The notes: generated by a model not told the origin, from the sequence alone. Counted from the stretch's first letter, positions 18,593-28,408 are shown. The stretch: 64,000 bases of DNA from Stenomitos frigidus ULC18 (GCF_003003795.1 NZ_PVWK01000117.1:32513-96512); one strand, 5' to 3'. Program-made: numbers and translations.

Positions 18593-19306
18593 CTACATGA
18601 ACCAGAGCAAGCCACCCAGCACGAGTGCTATCGCTCCCAGCGCCACCCAAACAAAGCGGTTATCTTTTACATTCACCTGTTCCGGATCAACGACAGCTTC
18701 GAGCTGGAACGCAGGCTTTTCAGGCTGCTTAGCGGATGCAATGGTTGCCGCTGTTGGTCGATCGCGGGCATCACCATCGCCCAGATTGGTTAGATCGGGA
18801 ATTTGGGTCAGCCATTCTGGGCGAGTCGTTAAGCGGGGTGCCTCCAGAATGTACAGCAGACGACGACCTTGTTTGCGGGTTTGCGCATCGGGATGGCGAC
18901 TCAGCTCACGGCAAAGGGTCAGTGCGTCCGATCTCTGCCCCATGGCTTCGTAAGCCGTTACCAACCAGATTTGCACCTCGCCCCCAAAGCGAGACATGGG
19001 CAGCACCGATGACTTGGCCGACTCCAGATACTGCACCGATTTACGATAGTCGCCGCGTTCAAAGGCCGCTTTTCCAGCCTGGTAGTCTGCTTTAGCGGCG
19101 TCAAGTGGATCTGAACTCACAGTTTGATCTGAACTCACAGTCTTGAAAAATACGTTGACAGTTGTGCGAGTGGAAGCGCCTTGTCTAAGCTGAGAAGAAG
19201 GACAAACTCCCTCCATTCTATCGGAACACGTTAGGCTAGAAAGGAGTCTTGGATTAAGAGGATTCTCAGCGAAGACATCCTTTTTGTACAGGGATAGATC
19301 GGACAT
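18593..19306 (-). CDS. TPR-like protein with C-terminal membrane anchor
   Basis: 237 residues from ATG 19306. The conserved part begins near DAAKADYQAGKAAFERGDYRKSVQYLE, a TPR hairpin, followed by a second helix pair (WLVTAYEAMGQRSDALTLCREL) and a C-terminal TM helix (FVWVALGAIALVLGGLLWF). The first ~70 residues look non-conserved and include an 18-bp tandem repeat (19108-19141) encoding VSSDQT twice, each with a GTG, so the real start could be one of these GTGs. Cyanobacterial, role unknown. Followed by the DUF3153 gene. Confidence 0.7.
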   Translation of the reverse strand: MSDLSLYKKDVFAENPLNPRLLSSLTCSDRMEGVCPSSQLRQGASTRTTVNVFFKTVSSDQTVSSDPLDAAKADYQAGKAAFERGDYRKSVQYLESAKSSVLPMSRFGGEVQIWLVTAYEAMGQRSDALTLCRELSRHPDAQTRKQGRRLLYILEAPRLTTRPEWLTQIPDLTNLGDGDARDRPTAATIASAKQPEKPAFQLEAVVDPEQVNVKDNRFVWVALGAIALVLGGLLWFM

Positions 19307-19357
19307 TAAAAGGCTGCGTCAACCGCTTCATGTCTTCCTTCCTTAGTGGTAAAAACG

Positions 19358-20005
19358 ATGGCTAAAACACCTTTGCAGTTCCGTGACGCAGAATCTCTAC
19401 AGACATTCCACCGAGCGCGTCGGGCTAGCTTTTTTCCTGGTGCATCTCTATTAATGGCGATCGCGGTTCTAGCCGCATGGATGCCTGCCGCCAGCGCTAG
19501 ACCTTATATTCAGGTGCAGAGTGTCCCGGTGCAAGGCAATGGCTATGGCACTCAAAGGCAAGTCATCAATTTCCCGGCTGTAGTTCCTTTCAACAATTCA
19601 ATTTACAGTCCCGTTCAGACAACCATCCATCCTGGCTTTGGGGGCGGTCTTTCGGTGCAGATTGGCACCCCTAACGTTTATCCATCAGGTGTTTACCAAT
19701 CGGGATATAGTTATGGGCAGCCTCACGTCATTCAGCGTCGAGGCATCAACAATTCGGTTTTAGTTAACCCCACGGTGATCAACAGCCCCATTCGCAACTC
19801 AACGTTGATCAATCCGACGATCGTCACCACTCCTTTAGGCTCTTACTACTCGACACCGTACTATCCATCGCCTTACTACAACACTCAAACCATCACAACG
19901 ACCACACGCCCAGAGCCAGAAGTGTATATCGATCCCCAGTATGGCGTTCGTTATCGATCGCCCGCCGTCCGTTCCGAGCAGCAGATCATCATCTATCCCA
20001 GATAG
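19358..20005 (+). CDS. Exported Tyr/Asn/Pro-rich protein, unknown
   Basis: 215 residues from ATG 19358 (a GTG at 19346 is possible). A signal peptide (MAIAVLAAWMPAASARPY, cleavage after ASA) leads to a mature chain rich in Asn, Tyr, Pro, Ser and Thr. Short recurring motifs are visible: NNSVLVNPTVINSP, RNSTLINPTIVTTP, YYSTPYYPSPYYN. No catalytic motif or membrane segment after the signal. It looks like a secreted or surface beta-solenoid-type protein; the family is not recognised. Convergent with holB, 20 bp apart. Confidence 0.65.
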   Translation: MAKTPLQFRDAESLQTFHRARRASFFPGASLLMAIAVLAAWMPAASARPYIQVQSVPVQGNGYGTQRQVINFPAVVPFNNSIYSPVQTTIHPGFGGGLSVQIGTPNVYPSGVYQSGYSYGQPHVIQRRGINNSVLVNPTVINSPIRNSTLINPTIVTTPLGSYYSTPYYPSPYYNTQTITTTTRPEPEVYIDPQYGVRYRSPAVRSEQQIIIYPR

Positions 20006-20025
20006 CTCTTGAAGCAGATAGATCT

Positions 20026-21012
20026 TTACAGGGATTGCTGCACCATGCCCATTAGCGTCACCTCCCAAACCAGTCGCGGCTGAACGTTGCGCATCAAATA
20101 CTGGCGTGCTTGCTCTAGAAGACTCACAGGAGCAGCATTTGGTAGCTGTGAGGCTGTGACACAGCTTTGCTGCCAGTAGGTTTGTTGCAGATAATCGATC
20201 AGCCAGCGTTGGGCCTCTGACTCTAATGCTTTGTCGATGTCACGAGCCAGACTGAGCGCTTCTCGAGCGGTGCGCGGCATCTGAGTAATGGCTTGGAGAA
20301 GGTCTGGTGGTATGGCCCGAAGCTGTTGCCAATGCACGATCGCAGCCCCTGGGCTACCCTGAGCCAACTGCAAAATCTCAGGGTGCTGGAGAATTTCAGA
20401 CTGTCCTGCTTGCTGGAGTACCTGCGCCATCCCCTCAACCGTCAGACGGTAGAACGGAATCCGCTGGCAGCGTGACACAAGCGTGGGCAACAACGACTCA
20501 ATACCCGGTGCAATGAGAATGAGCGTTGCCTGACCCGGTTCCTCCAGAGTTTTCAGCAATCCATTCGCCGCCCCTTCTGCCATCGTTTCGGCATGATCAA
20601 TGACAACCATCGATCGCGATGCTTCCAGGGGTGCACGTGAGAGGAAACGCGCAATCTCGCGCACCTGTTCCAGCCGCACGACTGGCGGTGACTTGGGCTT
20701 AAGACCAGCCTCTGCTGCTTCAGCGATCGTCAACCGTTTCCCCTGATGTAAATAGGTCGGGGCGACCCACAGTAAATCGGGATGATTGCGCGCTCGTAGG
20801 CGATGCTGCAATGCGTTTGTTTGGGCGATCGTCGCGTTGGGGGGACTAAACAGAAGCGACAGAAAACACTCCGCTGCCAGCCGTCGCCCCACACCCGGCG
20901 GTCCTGCAAAAAGGTAAGCAGGCGCAATGCGCGCAATGCGGCCTTTAGCAACTGACTGGGTCAACAGCTCAACTGCCTGGGTTTGCTCAATGAGTGGGGC
21001 GAAAGGAGGCAT
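20026..21012 (-). CDS. holB: DNA polymerase III subunit delta'
   Basis: 328 residues from ATG 21012. AAA+ clamp-loader subunit: LFAGPPGVGRRLAAE at the P-loop has Arg in place of the catalytic Lys, as expected for the non-hydrolysing delta' wrench. MVVIDHAETMAEGAANGLLKTLEEP and the SRC-type motif LVSRCQRIPF identify the family. The zinc-binding cysteines of the E. coli protein are missing; the matching region reads NALQHRLRARNHPDLLW. It loads the sliding clamp with tau/gamma and delta. It is followed upstream by tmk on the same strand, the usual bacterial pairing. Confidence 0.93.
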   Translation of the reverse strand: MPPFAPLIEQTQAVELLTQSVAKGRIARIAPAYLFAGPPGVGRRLAAECFLSLLFSPPNATIAQTNALQHRLRARNHPDLLWVAPTYLHQGKRLTIAEAAEAGLKPKSPPVVRLEQVREIARFLSRAPLEASRSMVVIDHAETMAEGAANGLLKTLEEPGQATLILIAPGIESLLPTLVSRCQRIPFYRLTVEGMAQVLQQAGQSEILQHPEILQLAQGSPGAAIVHWQQLRAIPPDLLQAITQMPRTAREALSLARDIDKALESEAQRWLIDYLQQTYWQQSCVTASQLPNAAPVSLLEQARQYLMRNVQPRLVWEVTLMGMVQQSL

Positions 21013-21086
21013 GGGGAAAGGCGTTATTAGTTCGTTAGAAGCGTCAAAAGCCAGGAGTCAAGAGGGCAGGGGAGGCAAAGGCTTGT

Positions 21087-21149
21087 TTGGCACTCAAAAC
21101 TCTCTAGCTTGTTGGCGCAAAGCGCTACTCAAAACTCAAAACTTTTAAC
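21087..21149. repeat. CAAAACTC / CTCTAGCTTG dispersed repeat
   Basis: ACTCAAAACTCTCTAGCTTG, then a GCAAAGCG block and ACTCAAAACTCAAAACTT. The same order of blocks recurs at 37840-37890 and, inverted, at 46460-46552. Confidence 0.65.
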
Positions 21150-21158
21150 TTTCATCTC

Positions 21159-21851
21159 TCATCCTTCATCCTTTGGCCTTTCGACGCCGTACCACTCAGC
21201 AAAATGTTGCTCTAAAACCGTCTGAATTTGTTGGGCAACTTCAGCCTCCCTGAGAGACGCATCAATGCGGGCGATGCGTTGAGGGTGCTGTTGGGCTAGT
21301 GCGGTAAAGCCTTGCTGAACGCGTTGATGAAAGGAGAGATCAGCCTGTTCGATGCGATCGGCAGCTCCCCGTCGTTGCGTTCTGGCTAGTCCAGTGGCGG
21401 CGTCCAAATCTAACCAAAGGGTGAGGTCGCTTTCGAGTCCGTTGGTGGCGATGTGGTTGAGTTGGGCAATCAGATTTAGATCAATACCGCGTCCGTAGCC
21501 CTGGTAAGCGATGGTGGAGTCGGTGTAGCGATCGCACAGAATCAGTGCGCCTTGAAGCAGATACGGATGTAGGTAGCCATCCACATGCTGAGCGCGATCA
21601 GCCGCGTAGAGCAACAATTCGGCACGACTCTCGATCGCTTCGGCGGTGGATGGCTCTAACAACAGTTGACGCACCTTCAAACCAAGTTCGGTGCCGCCTG
21701 GTTCACGTGTCACGGCAATTTGCTGGAGACAATCTTTCGTTTGCAGTAACGCTTGCCAACCGCTATCCACGAGCCATTGCTGCGATCGTCGCAGCTGCGT
21801 TGTTTTGCCACAGCCTTCTACACCTTCAAACACAATCAGCTTACCGCGCAT
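21159..21851 (-). CDS. tmk: Thymidylate kinase
   Basis: 230 residues from ATG 21851. It phosphorylates dTMP to dTDP with ATP for DNA synthesis. P-loop GVEGCGKTT (10-18); TREPGGTELGLKVRQLLL, the dTMP/DR-type motif DRYTDSTIAYQGYGRGID, and TLWLDLDAATGLARTQRRG in the LID region. Slightly longer than E. coli Tmk because of an insert (LLQTKDCLQQI) between strand 1 and the REPGG loop. Transcribed with holB, though a dispersed repeat sits between them. Confidence 0.96.
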   Translation of the reverse strand: MRGKLIVFEGVEGCGKTTQLRRSQQWLVDSGWQALLQTKDCLQQIAVTREPGGTELGLKVRQLLLEPSTAEAIESRAELLLYAADRAQHVDGYLHPYLLQGALILCDRYTDSTIAYQGYGRGIDLNLIAQLNHIATNGLESDLTLWLDLDAATGLARTQRRGAADRIEQADLSFHQRVQQGFTALAQQHPQRIARIDASLREAEVAQQIQTVLEQHFAEWYGVERPKDEG

Positions 21852-22112
21852 GTTTTCTCGCCAAACAGGTTTTAGACAGGGGATTTAAGATCAGCAACTT
21901 GAGCCACTAGAGGGGCATGTTGGCTGAACGACTCATGCTGACTGCTGACCGCTGAATAATTAGTCTTGCTCATGCATACTTTATGCTTGCTAAAGGTTAC
22001 ATATGTGACGTGTCGAACCCAGTATTCTGGTACAACGCTAAACGATGAAGCTTGTTATGCTGAATGAACGATATGATAGCGAAGTCTTAATGTCACGCGT
22101 CCGGGGTTAGTC

Positions 22113-22460
22113 ATGGCTCGTTATACCTGCCTATTTACAGTTGCAGCATCCGTAGGAAACGTCCAGAGCCTGCTGAGCGAGACTTTGGAATCCTGCAATT
22201 TTGATATTATCTACGAAACGGGCGACTATTTGATGGCACGTGAAGTACCCGGCAAGGTTGCTTTTTCTAAACTAGTGACGGTAGAAGTGCTCGTTGATAA
22301 AACGCTAGCCACCGATCGGGAAGTGCGCATGAGCTTTGTGATTAAAAACGAAGAATTACCGCTTCAGATTAATAACCATTGTCGGCGGATGTACGAGTTA
22401 GTGAGTCAAGCGATCGCCGATAATCGCCAGTGGAGCTTGATTGATACAGTCGCAGGCTAG
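22113..22460 (+). CDS. Conserved cyanobacterial protein, 115 aa
   Basis: ATG 22113. An alpha/beta protein starting MARYTCLFTVAASVGNVQSL, with YETGDYLMAREVPGKVAFSKLVTVEVLVD in the middle and YELVSQAIADNRQWSLID at the end. No signal peptide, TM segment or catalytic motif. I recognise the sequence style from cyanobacterial genomes as a conserved hypothetical, but no function is known. Monocistronic; the next gene is ~360 bp away behind a hairpin. Confidence 0.75.
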   Translation: MARYTCLFTVAASVGNVQSLLSETLESCNFDIIYETGDYLMAREVPGKVAFSKLVTVEVLVDKTLATDREVRMSFVIKNEELPLQINNHCRRMYELVSQAIADNRQWSLIDTVAG

Positions 22461-22824
22461 GACGAAACAGACGGATCAGCGCTGATGCTATTCGACGCAA
22501 TGCAGCTGGGCTACTGATTGTTTATGTCCAAAGCCTCTGGTTGAATACGGTACTTTTTTACTGAATTAATCGTGACGTTTGCTTCATGCTAACGCCATGT
22601 CCCTTTAGTACCGTTAGAGGTGAGCACGAATCCTCACGCTCTATACCAGTAGAGGCGTATTTATGCGCCTCTACTTTTGTTGTGCAGTCATGCGGAAGCG
22701 ATACATCTTTACTACGGAGAAACTGTGGAGAAGCCTCTTTTCTGCTCTACAACCGTCAGGCAACGCAATGAAAAGGCGTCAGCAGTGCTAGAGTCTGCAT
22801 TGGAGGGTTTTGAGGAATAAGCAC
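22461..22824. other. Intergenic with terminator-like hairpin
   Basis: No gene supported apart from the hairpin at 22649-22680. Confidence 0.5.
22649..22680 (+). terminator. Terminator-like hairpin with T-rich tail
   Basis: Arms GTAGAGGCG (22649-22657) and CGCCTCTAC (22666-22674), 8-nt loop, followed by TTTTGTTGT. Downstream of the 115-aa protein gene. Confidence 0.6.
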
Positions 22825-23868
22825 ATGAAAGCGCAGGTCTTTCGAGGCGTCAATCAGCTTAGTTACGAAGAAATTCCGGTACCAGAGATTGCTGCCGATG
22901 AGGTGCTGGTGCAGGTACGGGTAGTGGGTTTGTGTCAGTCAGATATTAAGAAAATTCGCTATCCCCTTTACAACCCGCCACGCATTTTTGGGCATGAGAC
23001 CGCAGGCACGATCGCGGCGATCGGGTCGGACGTGCAGGATTGGCAAATTGGCGATCGGGTGGTGGTACTGCATCACATTCCCTGTATGCACTGTGCGTAC
23101 TGCCTGAACGACAATTTTTCGATGTGCGACGTCTATAAGAACATCACTACGACTGCAGGCTTTGCTCCCAGCGGTGGTGGTTTTGCTGAATATGTTAAAG
23201 TGCCGGGTCATATTGTCCGCAGTGGTGGTTTGGTCACTATTCCTGACGATGTGACGTTTGAACAGGCAAGTTTTGTAGAACCGACTAACTGCTGCCTCAA
23301 AGCGGTGAAAAAAGCGCAAATTGCTCCTGGTCAAACCGTTCTAGTGACAGGCGCAGGGCCGATCGGGCTAATGTTTATCATGCTGGTGAAGTATTTTGGC
23401 GCACGGGCGATCGCCACTGACCTGTTACCCACCCGCATTGAAAAAGCGCTCAGTGTGGGTGCAGACGCTGCCTTCGACGCCCGCGATCCCGATCTGACTG
23501 CCAAAATTAACGCGCTCACACAAGGCATGGGGGTGGATACCAGTCTTTTAGCCGTACCGAGCGACAAAGCCTTTTTCCAGGCACTTGATTGCACCCGCAA
23601 AGGCGGCAAAATTCTATTCTTCGCCGAATTTCCTGATGAGTTGGAGATTCCCATTAATCCCAACATCCTCTATCGACGTGAAATTGACTTAATGGGCAGC
23701 TACAGTTCCTCATATCGGGTGCAGGCGCTAGCTGCGGATATTGTGTTTCACAAACGCATTGATGTGGATGCCCTGGTGAGCGATCGCTATCCACTCAAAG
23801 AACTAGCAACCGCTGTCGAACAGGCCGTCTCGCCCGGCCCCGAAACCTACAAAATCCTGATCTATCCC
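22825..23868 (+). CDS. Zinc-dependent alcohol/polyol dehydrogenase (MDR family)
   Basis: Starts at ATG 22825 with GAGG 11 nt upstream (a TTG at 22810 is less likely); 348 residues, stop codon ends at 23871. GroES-like domain with catalytic zinc ligands C37 (GLCQSD) and H57-E58 (FGHETAG), and structural zinc Cys at 87, 90, 93 and 101 (CMHCAYCLNDNFSMC). A Rossmann domain with VTGAGPIGLMF follows. It oxidises or reduces an alcohol/polyol with NAD(P); sorbitol/threonine dehydrogenase-like. The acidic DLLPTR after strand 2 suggests NAD preference (inference). The substrate cannot be told. Confidence 0.9.
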
Positions 23869-23887
23869 TAGTTTATGAAGCTGACAC

Positions 23888-23949
23888 AGAAACCGGGTTT
23901 CTCCACAGACAATATTGTGTCGTGGATTGTGTTCAGAAACCCGGTTTCT
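23888..23949. repeat. AGAAACC[C/G]GGTTTCT paired element 1
   Basis: AGAAACCGGGTTTCT (23888-23902) and its reverse complement AGAAACCCGGTTTCT (23935-23949), each nearly palindromic itself, 47 bp apart start to start. Lies between two convergent genes. Confidence 0.75.
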
Positions 23950-23953
23950 TGCC

Positions 23954-24241
23954 TCACTCAATGAATTTGAGCAGGCGGACTTTGGGCTTAGTCACGTCGC
24001 TATACTTGCTTGCCATCGCTTCGATTTGCGCCAGTTGACCCAGCGCCAAGCCGCAAGGACGGCCATATTTTGCCCGCACACGATCGCTGGCGATATTGAG
24101 TGCAGTGCGCGATCGATCAATAAAATCAGTCAGTGCATATTCACTTCCTGACGTGAAATAGTCCTTCACGATCAGTGACGGCGAGTAGCACACCTCTTGC
24201 GATCCATCTGGTAATTCAATCTGGAAACGGATTTCAGGCAT
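23954..24241 (-). CDS. MSMEG_0570-family nitrogen starvation response protein
   Basis: 95 residues from ATG 24241, overlapping the upstream gene's stop by 8 bp (ATGCCTGA). The sequence [28 protein letters not shown], then [21 protein letters not shown] fits the MSMEG_0570 family, named for a mycobacterial nitrilase-linked cluster also seen in cyanobacteria (sll0783-0787 region of Synechocystis). Biochemical role unknown. Normal partners include nitrilase, radical SAM and flavoprotein genes; here only the glycosyltransferase is adjacent. Translationally coupled to it. Confidence 0.85.
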   Translation of the reverse strand: MPEIRFQIELPDGSQEVCYSPSLIVKDYFTSGSEYALTDFIDRSRTALNIASDRVRAKYGRPCGLALGQLAQIEAMASKYSDVTKPKVRLLKFIE

Positions 24242-25415
24242 TGGTTAATGGTTGGTTGTTAGAAGTCAATAATTTATGATAATGAACCAAATGCATCTGT
24301 GCAGAAGCGTTCCAGGAGTAGTGAGGCAGAATGGTTTGGCTGTGCTGCACTAGAGAAGCGGCAAGTCTTGGTGCCAAAACTGATCGCATTGCCTGAGCGA
24401 TCGCCGTTGGCGACCTGGGATCAACGAGCAAGGCCTGCTGTGCGGTCAGAAACTCGGTAAACGGTGGCTGGTTGGCAGTGATAACGGGAATACCACTGGC
24501 GATCGCTTCTAGCACCACTAAGCCCCACCCTTCTTTCACTGACGGAAAGACAAACGCATCAGCAAGGCGATAGAGCGCAGGCAACTCGGCATCTGGAATC
24601 ACGCCTGGTAGAAGTAGCGATTCACCAATGCGAACACCCGTTTGCTCTACCAGGGCAAAAAACTCCTGGCGATACTCCTGATAGTCAAAGAGGGTGGCGC
24701 CACCCGCAATCATCAGTTGGGCTTGCGGGTGATCTGCCAGAATCTGAACGAAAGCTTGCAGGAGAGCGATCGCATTCTTGCGGGGTTCAATGCCACCCAC
24801 TGTTAAATAAAATAGCCCATTTTTGATGCCTAGTCGCTGCTTCAATAGTGGTTCTGAACCATCTTGCTCAGCAGAAAACCGTAAAGTATCCACACCATTG
24901 ATGACCCTCGGTGCCTGAATCTGGTATTGCTGCTGTAGCTCCGTTTGCCAGCGCGTACTAACGCAAAGACATAGGTCGGGGTCACGAATCGATCGCTCCT
25001 GGCACGCCTGTAAATAAGGGCTGTTGTAGGCTTCAATATGATGCACAGTACGAACAACGTGAGTCAAACGTTGTCGCTGTCTCAAGAGGGACAGCGCATT
25101 TGCACCAATGCAGTCTTGAGCATGGTAGCAGTCGTAGGTTTCGCTGGATTGGCTGAAATGCTCGACAAACTCTTGAATGCGTTGCTGAATAAGGGCCTCA
25201 ATATCAGCAGGCGCGGGTTGGGCAGTAATGAGTGTGTGAGGGCATGAAAGGGGGCGATCAAACCCGGTGCCATCTTTATCCAACGCATAGACGCAAACAT
25301 CCTGACCGATCGCGTGTAGTGCTTCTGCCAACTCCAGCGTATGCACAACGCTACCCCTGAGCTTGGTCGAGTAGGTCAGCAGTGCAATGCGGAGAGGCTT
25401 ACTGTGGCTGCTCAT
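24234..25415 (-). CDS. MSMEG_0565-family glycosyltransferase (GT4)
   Basis: 393 residues from ATG 25415; the ORF could extend to 25436, but that would overlap phoH further. GT-B fold of the GT4 type: [25 protein letters not shown] at the N-terminus, then [20 protein letters not shown], and the donor-binding [21 protein letters not shown] with the EX7E motif. The whole pattern, with the [11 protein letters not shown] segment, matches the MSMEG_0565 family. Transfers a sugar from a nucleotide donor to an unknown acceptor. It overlaps phoH upstream (17 bp) and MSMEG_0570 downstream (8 bp), so the three are probably one operon. Confidence 0.88.
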   Translation of the reverse strand: MSSHSKPLRIALLTYSTKLRGSVVHTLELAEALHAIGQDVCVYALDKDGTGFDRPLSCPHTLITAQPAPADIEALIQQRIQEFVEHFSQSSETYDCYHAQDCIGANALSLLRQRQRLTHVVRTVHHIEAYNSPYLQACQERSIRDPDLCLCVSTRWQTELQQQYQIQAPRVINGVDTLRFSAEQDGSEPLLKQRLGIKNGLFYLTVGGIEPRKNAIALLQAFVQILADHPQAQLMIAGGATLFDYQEYRQEFFALVEQTGVRIGESLLLPGVIPDAELPALYRLADAFVFPSVKEGWGLVVLEAIASGIPVITANQPPFTEFLTAQQALLVDPRSPTAIAQAMRSVLAPRLAASLVQHSQTILPHYSWNASAQMHLVHYHKLLTSNNQPLTNA

Positions 25416-26358
25416 GCTGTTCGTAAGCAGCCACAATGCGTTGCACTAGAGGATGGCGAACAACATCTGCTTTGGAAAGGTGACAGAACGCCACGCCCTC
25501 TACCGATTGCAGAATTTTTTGTGCCACGGCTAAGCCAGATGACTGGTGCTGGGGAAGATCCGTCTGGGTAAGGTCACCCGTCACCACCATCCGAGAGCGA
25601 AAGCCCAAGCGCGTCAGCAGCATCTTCATCTGCGATGGCGTCGTGTTCTGCGCTTCATCGAGAATGACAAACGCGTTGTTGAGTGTGCGCCCCCGCATGT
25701 AGGCGATCGGTGCGACCTCAATCACACCCCGCTCCATCAAGCTAGGAATCTTTTCTGGATCGATAAACTCGTAAAGCGCGTCGTAGAGCGGACGCAGGTA
25801 AGGATCAATTTTTTGCTGCAAGTCTCCTGGCAAGAAACCCAGTTTTTCGCCTGCTTCTACTGCCGGACGCGTCAAGATGAGGCGCTCGTACTGGTTTGCC
25901 AACAGCGCTTGCACAGCCAGAACGGCTGCTAGAAAGGTTTTGCCCGTACCGGCTGGGCCAATACAAAAGGTCAGGTCGTGGGTGCGAACGGCTTGAATAT
26001 ACTGTCGCTGCCGAAAGGTTTTGGCGCGAATATCTTCACCACGACGAGTGTGTGCCAACACGTCATGCCGCAGTTCATGTAGCTCATCCTGCTGCTGGGT
26101 ATCCAACGCATGACGAGCAGTCAGAATATCGACACCCGAAATGGCGGTGCCGCCAATCCAAACGTCTTCAAGGGCTCTCACTAAACGCGTTGCCAGATCA
26201 ATTTGATTCTCTGTACCTGAAATGCGTAGATCCTGCCCACGCAGCACTAGCGTTGCGCCGGTTTGTCGCGCTAACGTTTTCAGATTTTCTTCTCGCTCAC
26301 CAGCGAGGGCGATCGCGCTTGCAATACTCGGCAATTCAATGGTGACAGCCTCTACCAT
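25399..26358 (-). CDS. phoH: PhoH-like ATPase
   Basis: 319 residues from ATG 26358. A KH-like N-terminal region ([14 protein letters not shown]) precedes a P-loop helicase-like ATPase: Walker A GPAGTGKT (134-141), [19 protein letters not shown], Walker [18 protein letters not shown] and sensor [12 protein letters not shown]. YbeZ/PhoH proteins act with YbeY in rRNA processing. Typical length. First gene of an apparent operon with the GT4 and MSMEG_0570 genes, which is an unusual pairing. Confidence 0.93.
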   Translation of the reverse strand: MVEAVTIELPSIASAIALAGEREENLKTLARQTGATLVLRGQDLRISGTENQIDLATRLVRALEDVWIGGTAISGVDILTARHALDTQQQDELHELRHDVLAHTRRGEDIRAKTFRQRQYIQAVRTHDLTFCIGPAGTGKTFLAAVLAVQALLANQYERLILTRPAVEAGEKLGFLPGDLQQKIDPYLRPLYDALYEFIDPEKIPSLMERGVIEVAPIAYMRGRTLNNAFVILDEAQNTTPSQMKMLLTRLGFRSRMVVTGDLTQTDLPQHQSSGLAVAQKILQSVEGVAFCHLSKADVVRHPLVQRIVAAYEQHEQPQ

Positions 26359-26420
26359 GCAATCAATTTTGGGTTAGCCAATCAATCAATTTGAGTAATC
26401 CGCAACGCTTATGAGAAGGC

Positions 26421-26461
26421 AAAAACGCCTGGCTCCTTTAGGTTTGGATCTTGCAGGCGTT
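26421..26461 (-). terminator. Rho-independent terminator after khpA
   Basis: On the minus strand AACGCCTG pairs with CAGGCGTT, followed by TTTTGCC. It has a long 22-nt loop. It sits between the end of khpA (26504) and the start of phoH (26358). Confidence 0.6.
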
Positions 26462-26503
26462 GTGTTAGATGTATTCAGGTTTGGTCAGCGTGACCAATGA
26501 AGG

Positions 26504-26920
26504 TTAGACCTCGGGAGGGCTACTGCGCGATCGCAACTTTGGTGGCTCTTTGACTCCCGAAGACCGTCGTGGTGGTGGCTTGTCGATCACATCCTCGCGA
26601 TCGATCTCACCATCATTACCGCCCTGAGCGGAGCTACCAAATACGTCTAAATAAGCGGAGTAACCAGCCGCACGAGCCGCCGCCTCTAGCACCGAGCGAA
26701 TAGCCTGGATGTTACGACCACCTCTGCCAAAAACACGCCCCTTGTCAGCACCCTCAAACGCTACGCGCACCCAAACCTTGCCCCGGCTGGGTGACACTTC
26801 GCAGTCTACCTTAAGCGACTCCGGTAGCTCCAAAAATGGCTCTACCAAAAACGTGACCAGTCTTGCGTAGTCCGGCTCAGTTGCTTCAGAGGTAGCAGAT
26901 TTGGCGTTCGTCTCAGGCAT
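26504..26920 (-). CDS. khpA: KH domain RNA-binding protein (KhpA-like)
   Basis: 138 residues from ATG 26920, overlapping the rpsP stop by 8 bp (ATGCCTGA). A single KH domain holds the GXXG loop GRGG (65-68) in [21 protein letters not shown]-terminal ~20 residues are cyanobacteria-like variable sequence, and the C-terminal tail is charged and Pro-rich ([10 protein letters not shown]). KhpA proteins bind RNA with KhpB and affect translation and cell size in other bacteria. The rpsP-khpA order is widely conserved. Confidence 0.92.
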   Translation of the reverse strand: MPETNAKSATSEATEPDYARLVTFLVEPFLELPESLKVDCEVSPSRGKVWVRVAFEGADKGRVFGRGGRNIQAIRSVLEAAARAAGYSAYLDVFGSSAQGGNDGEIDREDVIDKPPPRRSSGVKEPPKLRSRSSPPEV

Positions 26921-27161
26921 TGACCTGTTCAAAAACGTTGGCTTTTTGCAGAATGCTGCGTACCGTATCGGTTGGCTGTGCCCCATCTTTCAATCGCTTG
27001 ACGATCGCGGGTACATCTAACCGAGTTTCGTCAGTTCTGGGGTTGTAAAAGCCCAATTCTTCCAACGGGCGTCCATCCCGACGATCGCGGCTGTTCATCG
27101 CCACAATCCGGTAACTAACCTCACGCTTCTTGCCGTATCGCTTCAATCGCAGTTTGATCAT
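26913..27161 (-). CDS. rpsP: 30S ribosomal protein S16
   Basis: 82 residues from ATG 27161. [31 protein letters not shown] is the S16 signature, followed by [16 protein letters not shown]. Normal length. Structural protein of the small subunit. The 8-bp overlap couples it to khpA. Divergent from the TPR gene at 27431; the 270-bp gap should hold both promoters. Confidence 0.98.
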   Translation of the reverse strand: MIKLRLKRYGKKREVSYRIVAMNSRDRRDGRPLEELGFYNPRTDETRLDVPAIVKRLKDGAQPTDTVRSILQKANVFEQVNA

Positions 27162-27430
27162 GGTGCTGTGCGGATTCTTTCTATTACTTAATGTCTAGGA
27201 TCACTTGAAATTCAGGGGAGCGGTCAACCTTTAGCCAACGGCAAAAAATCGACAGACTACTGGAACCTATCATCCTATCACGGACAAGTTTTAATGCCCT
27301 AGCGCAGCCCATATTTTATAACGGGTTTCCAAGCGGCGTCTAACTTTTTTTGCGTTATCTTCTCTTTTCTAAAACCTTCCACCTGTTTTTGCCATCGTTT
27401 TGCCATCGTAAAGGGCAATTGTCGTCGATA

Positions 27431-28354
27431 ATGGCAGTAGAGTTTCGAGGCAGCTTTGTGACTGATAAGCGCAATCGGTGGATTATCAATGTCGTTCTAA
27501 TTCTGGCAGTCGTTGCCTTCGTGGGCTTTTCGCTGATCCCACTGATTGACGCCGCTTTTAAGGGCAACCAGAGTCAGACAGCTGCTAGCCCAACCCCGAC
27601 GCAATCTGCTAGTGCTGTTCCTAAGAAAGAGGAGCTAGAGGCACAAGCGAAGGGCTATGAATTAGTGCTGCAACGAGAGCCCGAGAACCCGACAGCGCTG
27701 CGAGGACTGCTGGAAGCAAAACTGGGGCTAGGCGATGTAAAGGGCGCGATCGCCCCACTTGAGAAGCTGGCGAAACTGAACCCAAATGAAACCGAGTATG
27801 CCGTCCTGTTAGCGCAAGCGAAACAGCAAACCAACGATCCAGAAGGAGCGGCTCAAACCTACCGGGATATTCTGAAGACGAAACCGGGCGATCGCAATGC
27901 GCTACAAGGCTTGACTAATCTGTTGTTGCAACAAAAACGCCCCGAAGCGGCAGTTGGGTTGTTGCAAGACACCATCAAGACCGCACCTCAAGTGAACAAA
28001 ATTCAGGCAGGTAGCGTGGATGTCGTGTCTGTGCAGGTTATTTTGGGACAGGTGTATGCGTCTCAGAAGCGCTTTGATGAAGCGATCGCAGTTTTTGACG
28101 AAGCAACCAAAGGCAATAAGCAAGATTTCCGTCCAGTCCTTGGCAAAGCGCTGATTTTGAAGGAACAAGGCAAAACGGATGCTGCTAAGCCACTCTTTGC
28201 CAGCGCTGCCGAACTAGCGCCCGCTCAGTTTAAAGATCAGATTAAGCAGCTTGCCAATGCGTCTTCACCAGGAGCAAGTGTTCCAGCACCGACTGCTACA
28301 CCGGGCGCTGCACCGAGCCCAACGCCAAGTAGCGCTCCGGCACGGACTCCTTGA
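27431..28354 (+). CDS. Membrane-anchored TPR protein
   Basis: 307 residues from ATG 27431 (MAVEFRGSFVTDKRNRW); the ORF reaches 27350 but that part is not protein-like. One N-terminal TM helix (IINVVLILAVVAFVGFSLIPLI, written in two halves here) anchors a set of about five TPR hairpins (e.g. LAKLNPNETEYAVLLAQAK; YASQKRFDEAIAVFDEATK). The C-terminal ~35 residues are Ala/Pro/Ser/Thr low-complexity (PTPSSAPARTP). Cyanobacterial family, probably facing the lumen/periplasm or cytoplasm as an assembly scaffold; specific role not known. Confidence 0.8.
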   Translation: MAVEFRGSFVTDKRNRWIINVVLILAVVAFVGFSLIPLIDAAFKGNQSQTAASPTPTQSASAVPKKEELEAQAKGYELVLQREPENPTALRGLLEAKLGLGDVKGAIAPLEKLAKLNPNETEYAVLLAQAKQQTNDPEGAAQTYRDILKTKPGDRNALQGLTNLLLQQKRPEAAVGLLQDTIKTAPQVNKIQAGSVDVVSVQVILGQVYASQKRFDEAIAVFDEATKGNKQDFRPVLGKALILKEQGKTDAAKPLFASAAELAPAQFKDQIKQLANASSPGASVPAPTATPGAAPSPTPSSAPARTP

Positions 28355-28368
28355 GGCTTTTCATCCGT

Positions 28369-28392
28369 AGAGCCGTTACCCGTAACGGCTCT
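28369..28392. terminator. Hairpin between convergent genes
   Basis: AGAGCCGTTAC and GTAACGGCTCT, 11 bp with a 2-nt centre. Fifteen bp after the TPR gene stop and seventeen before the GDT1 stop, so a shared terminator is plausible. Confidence 0.55.
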
Positions 28393-28408
28393 CAGACAGC
28401 CACTTCTC

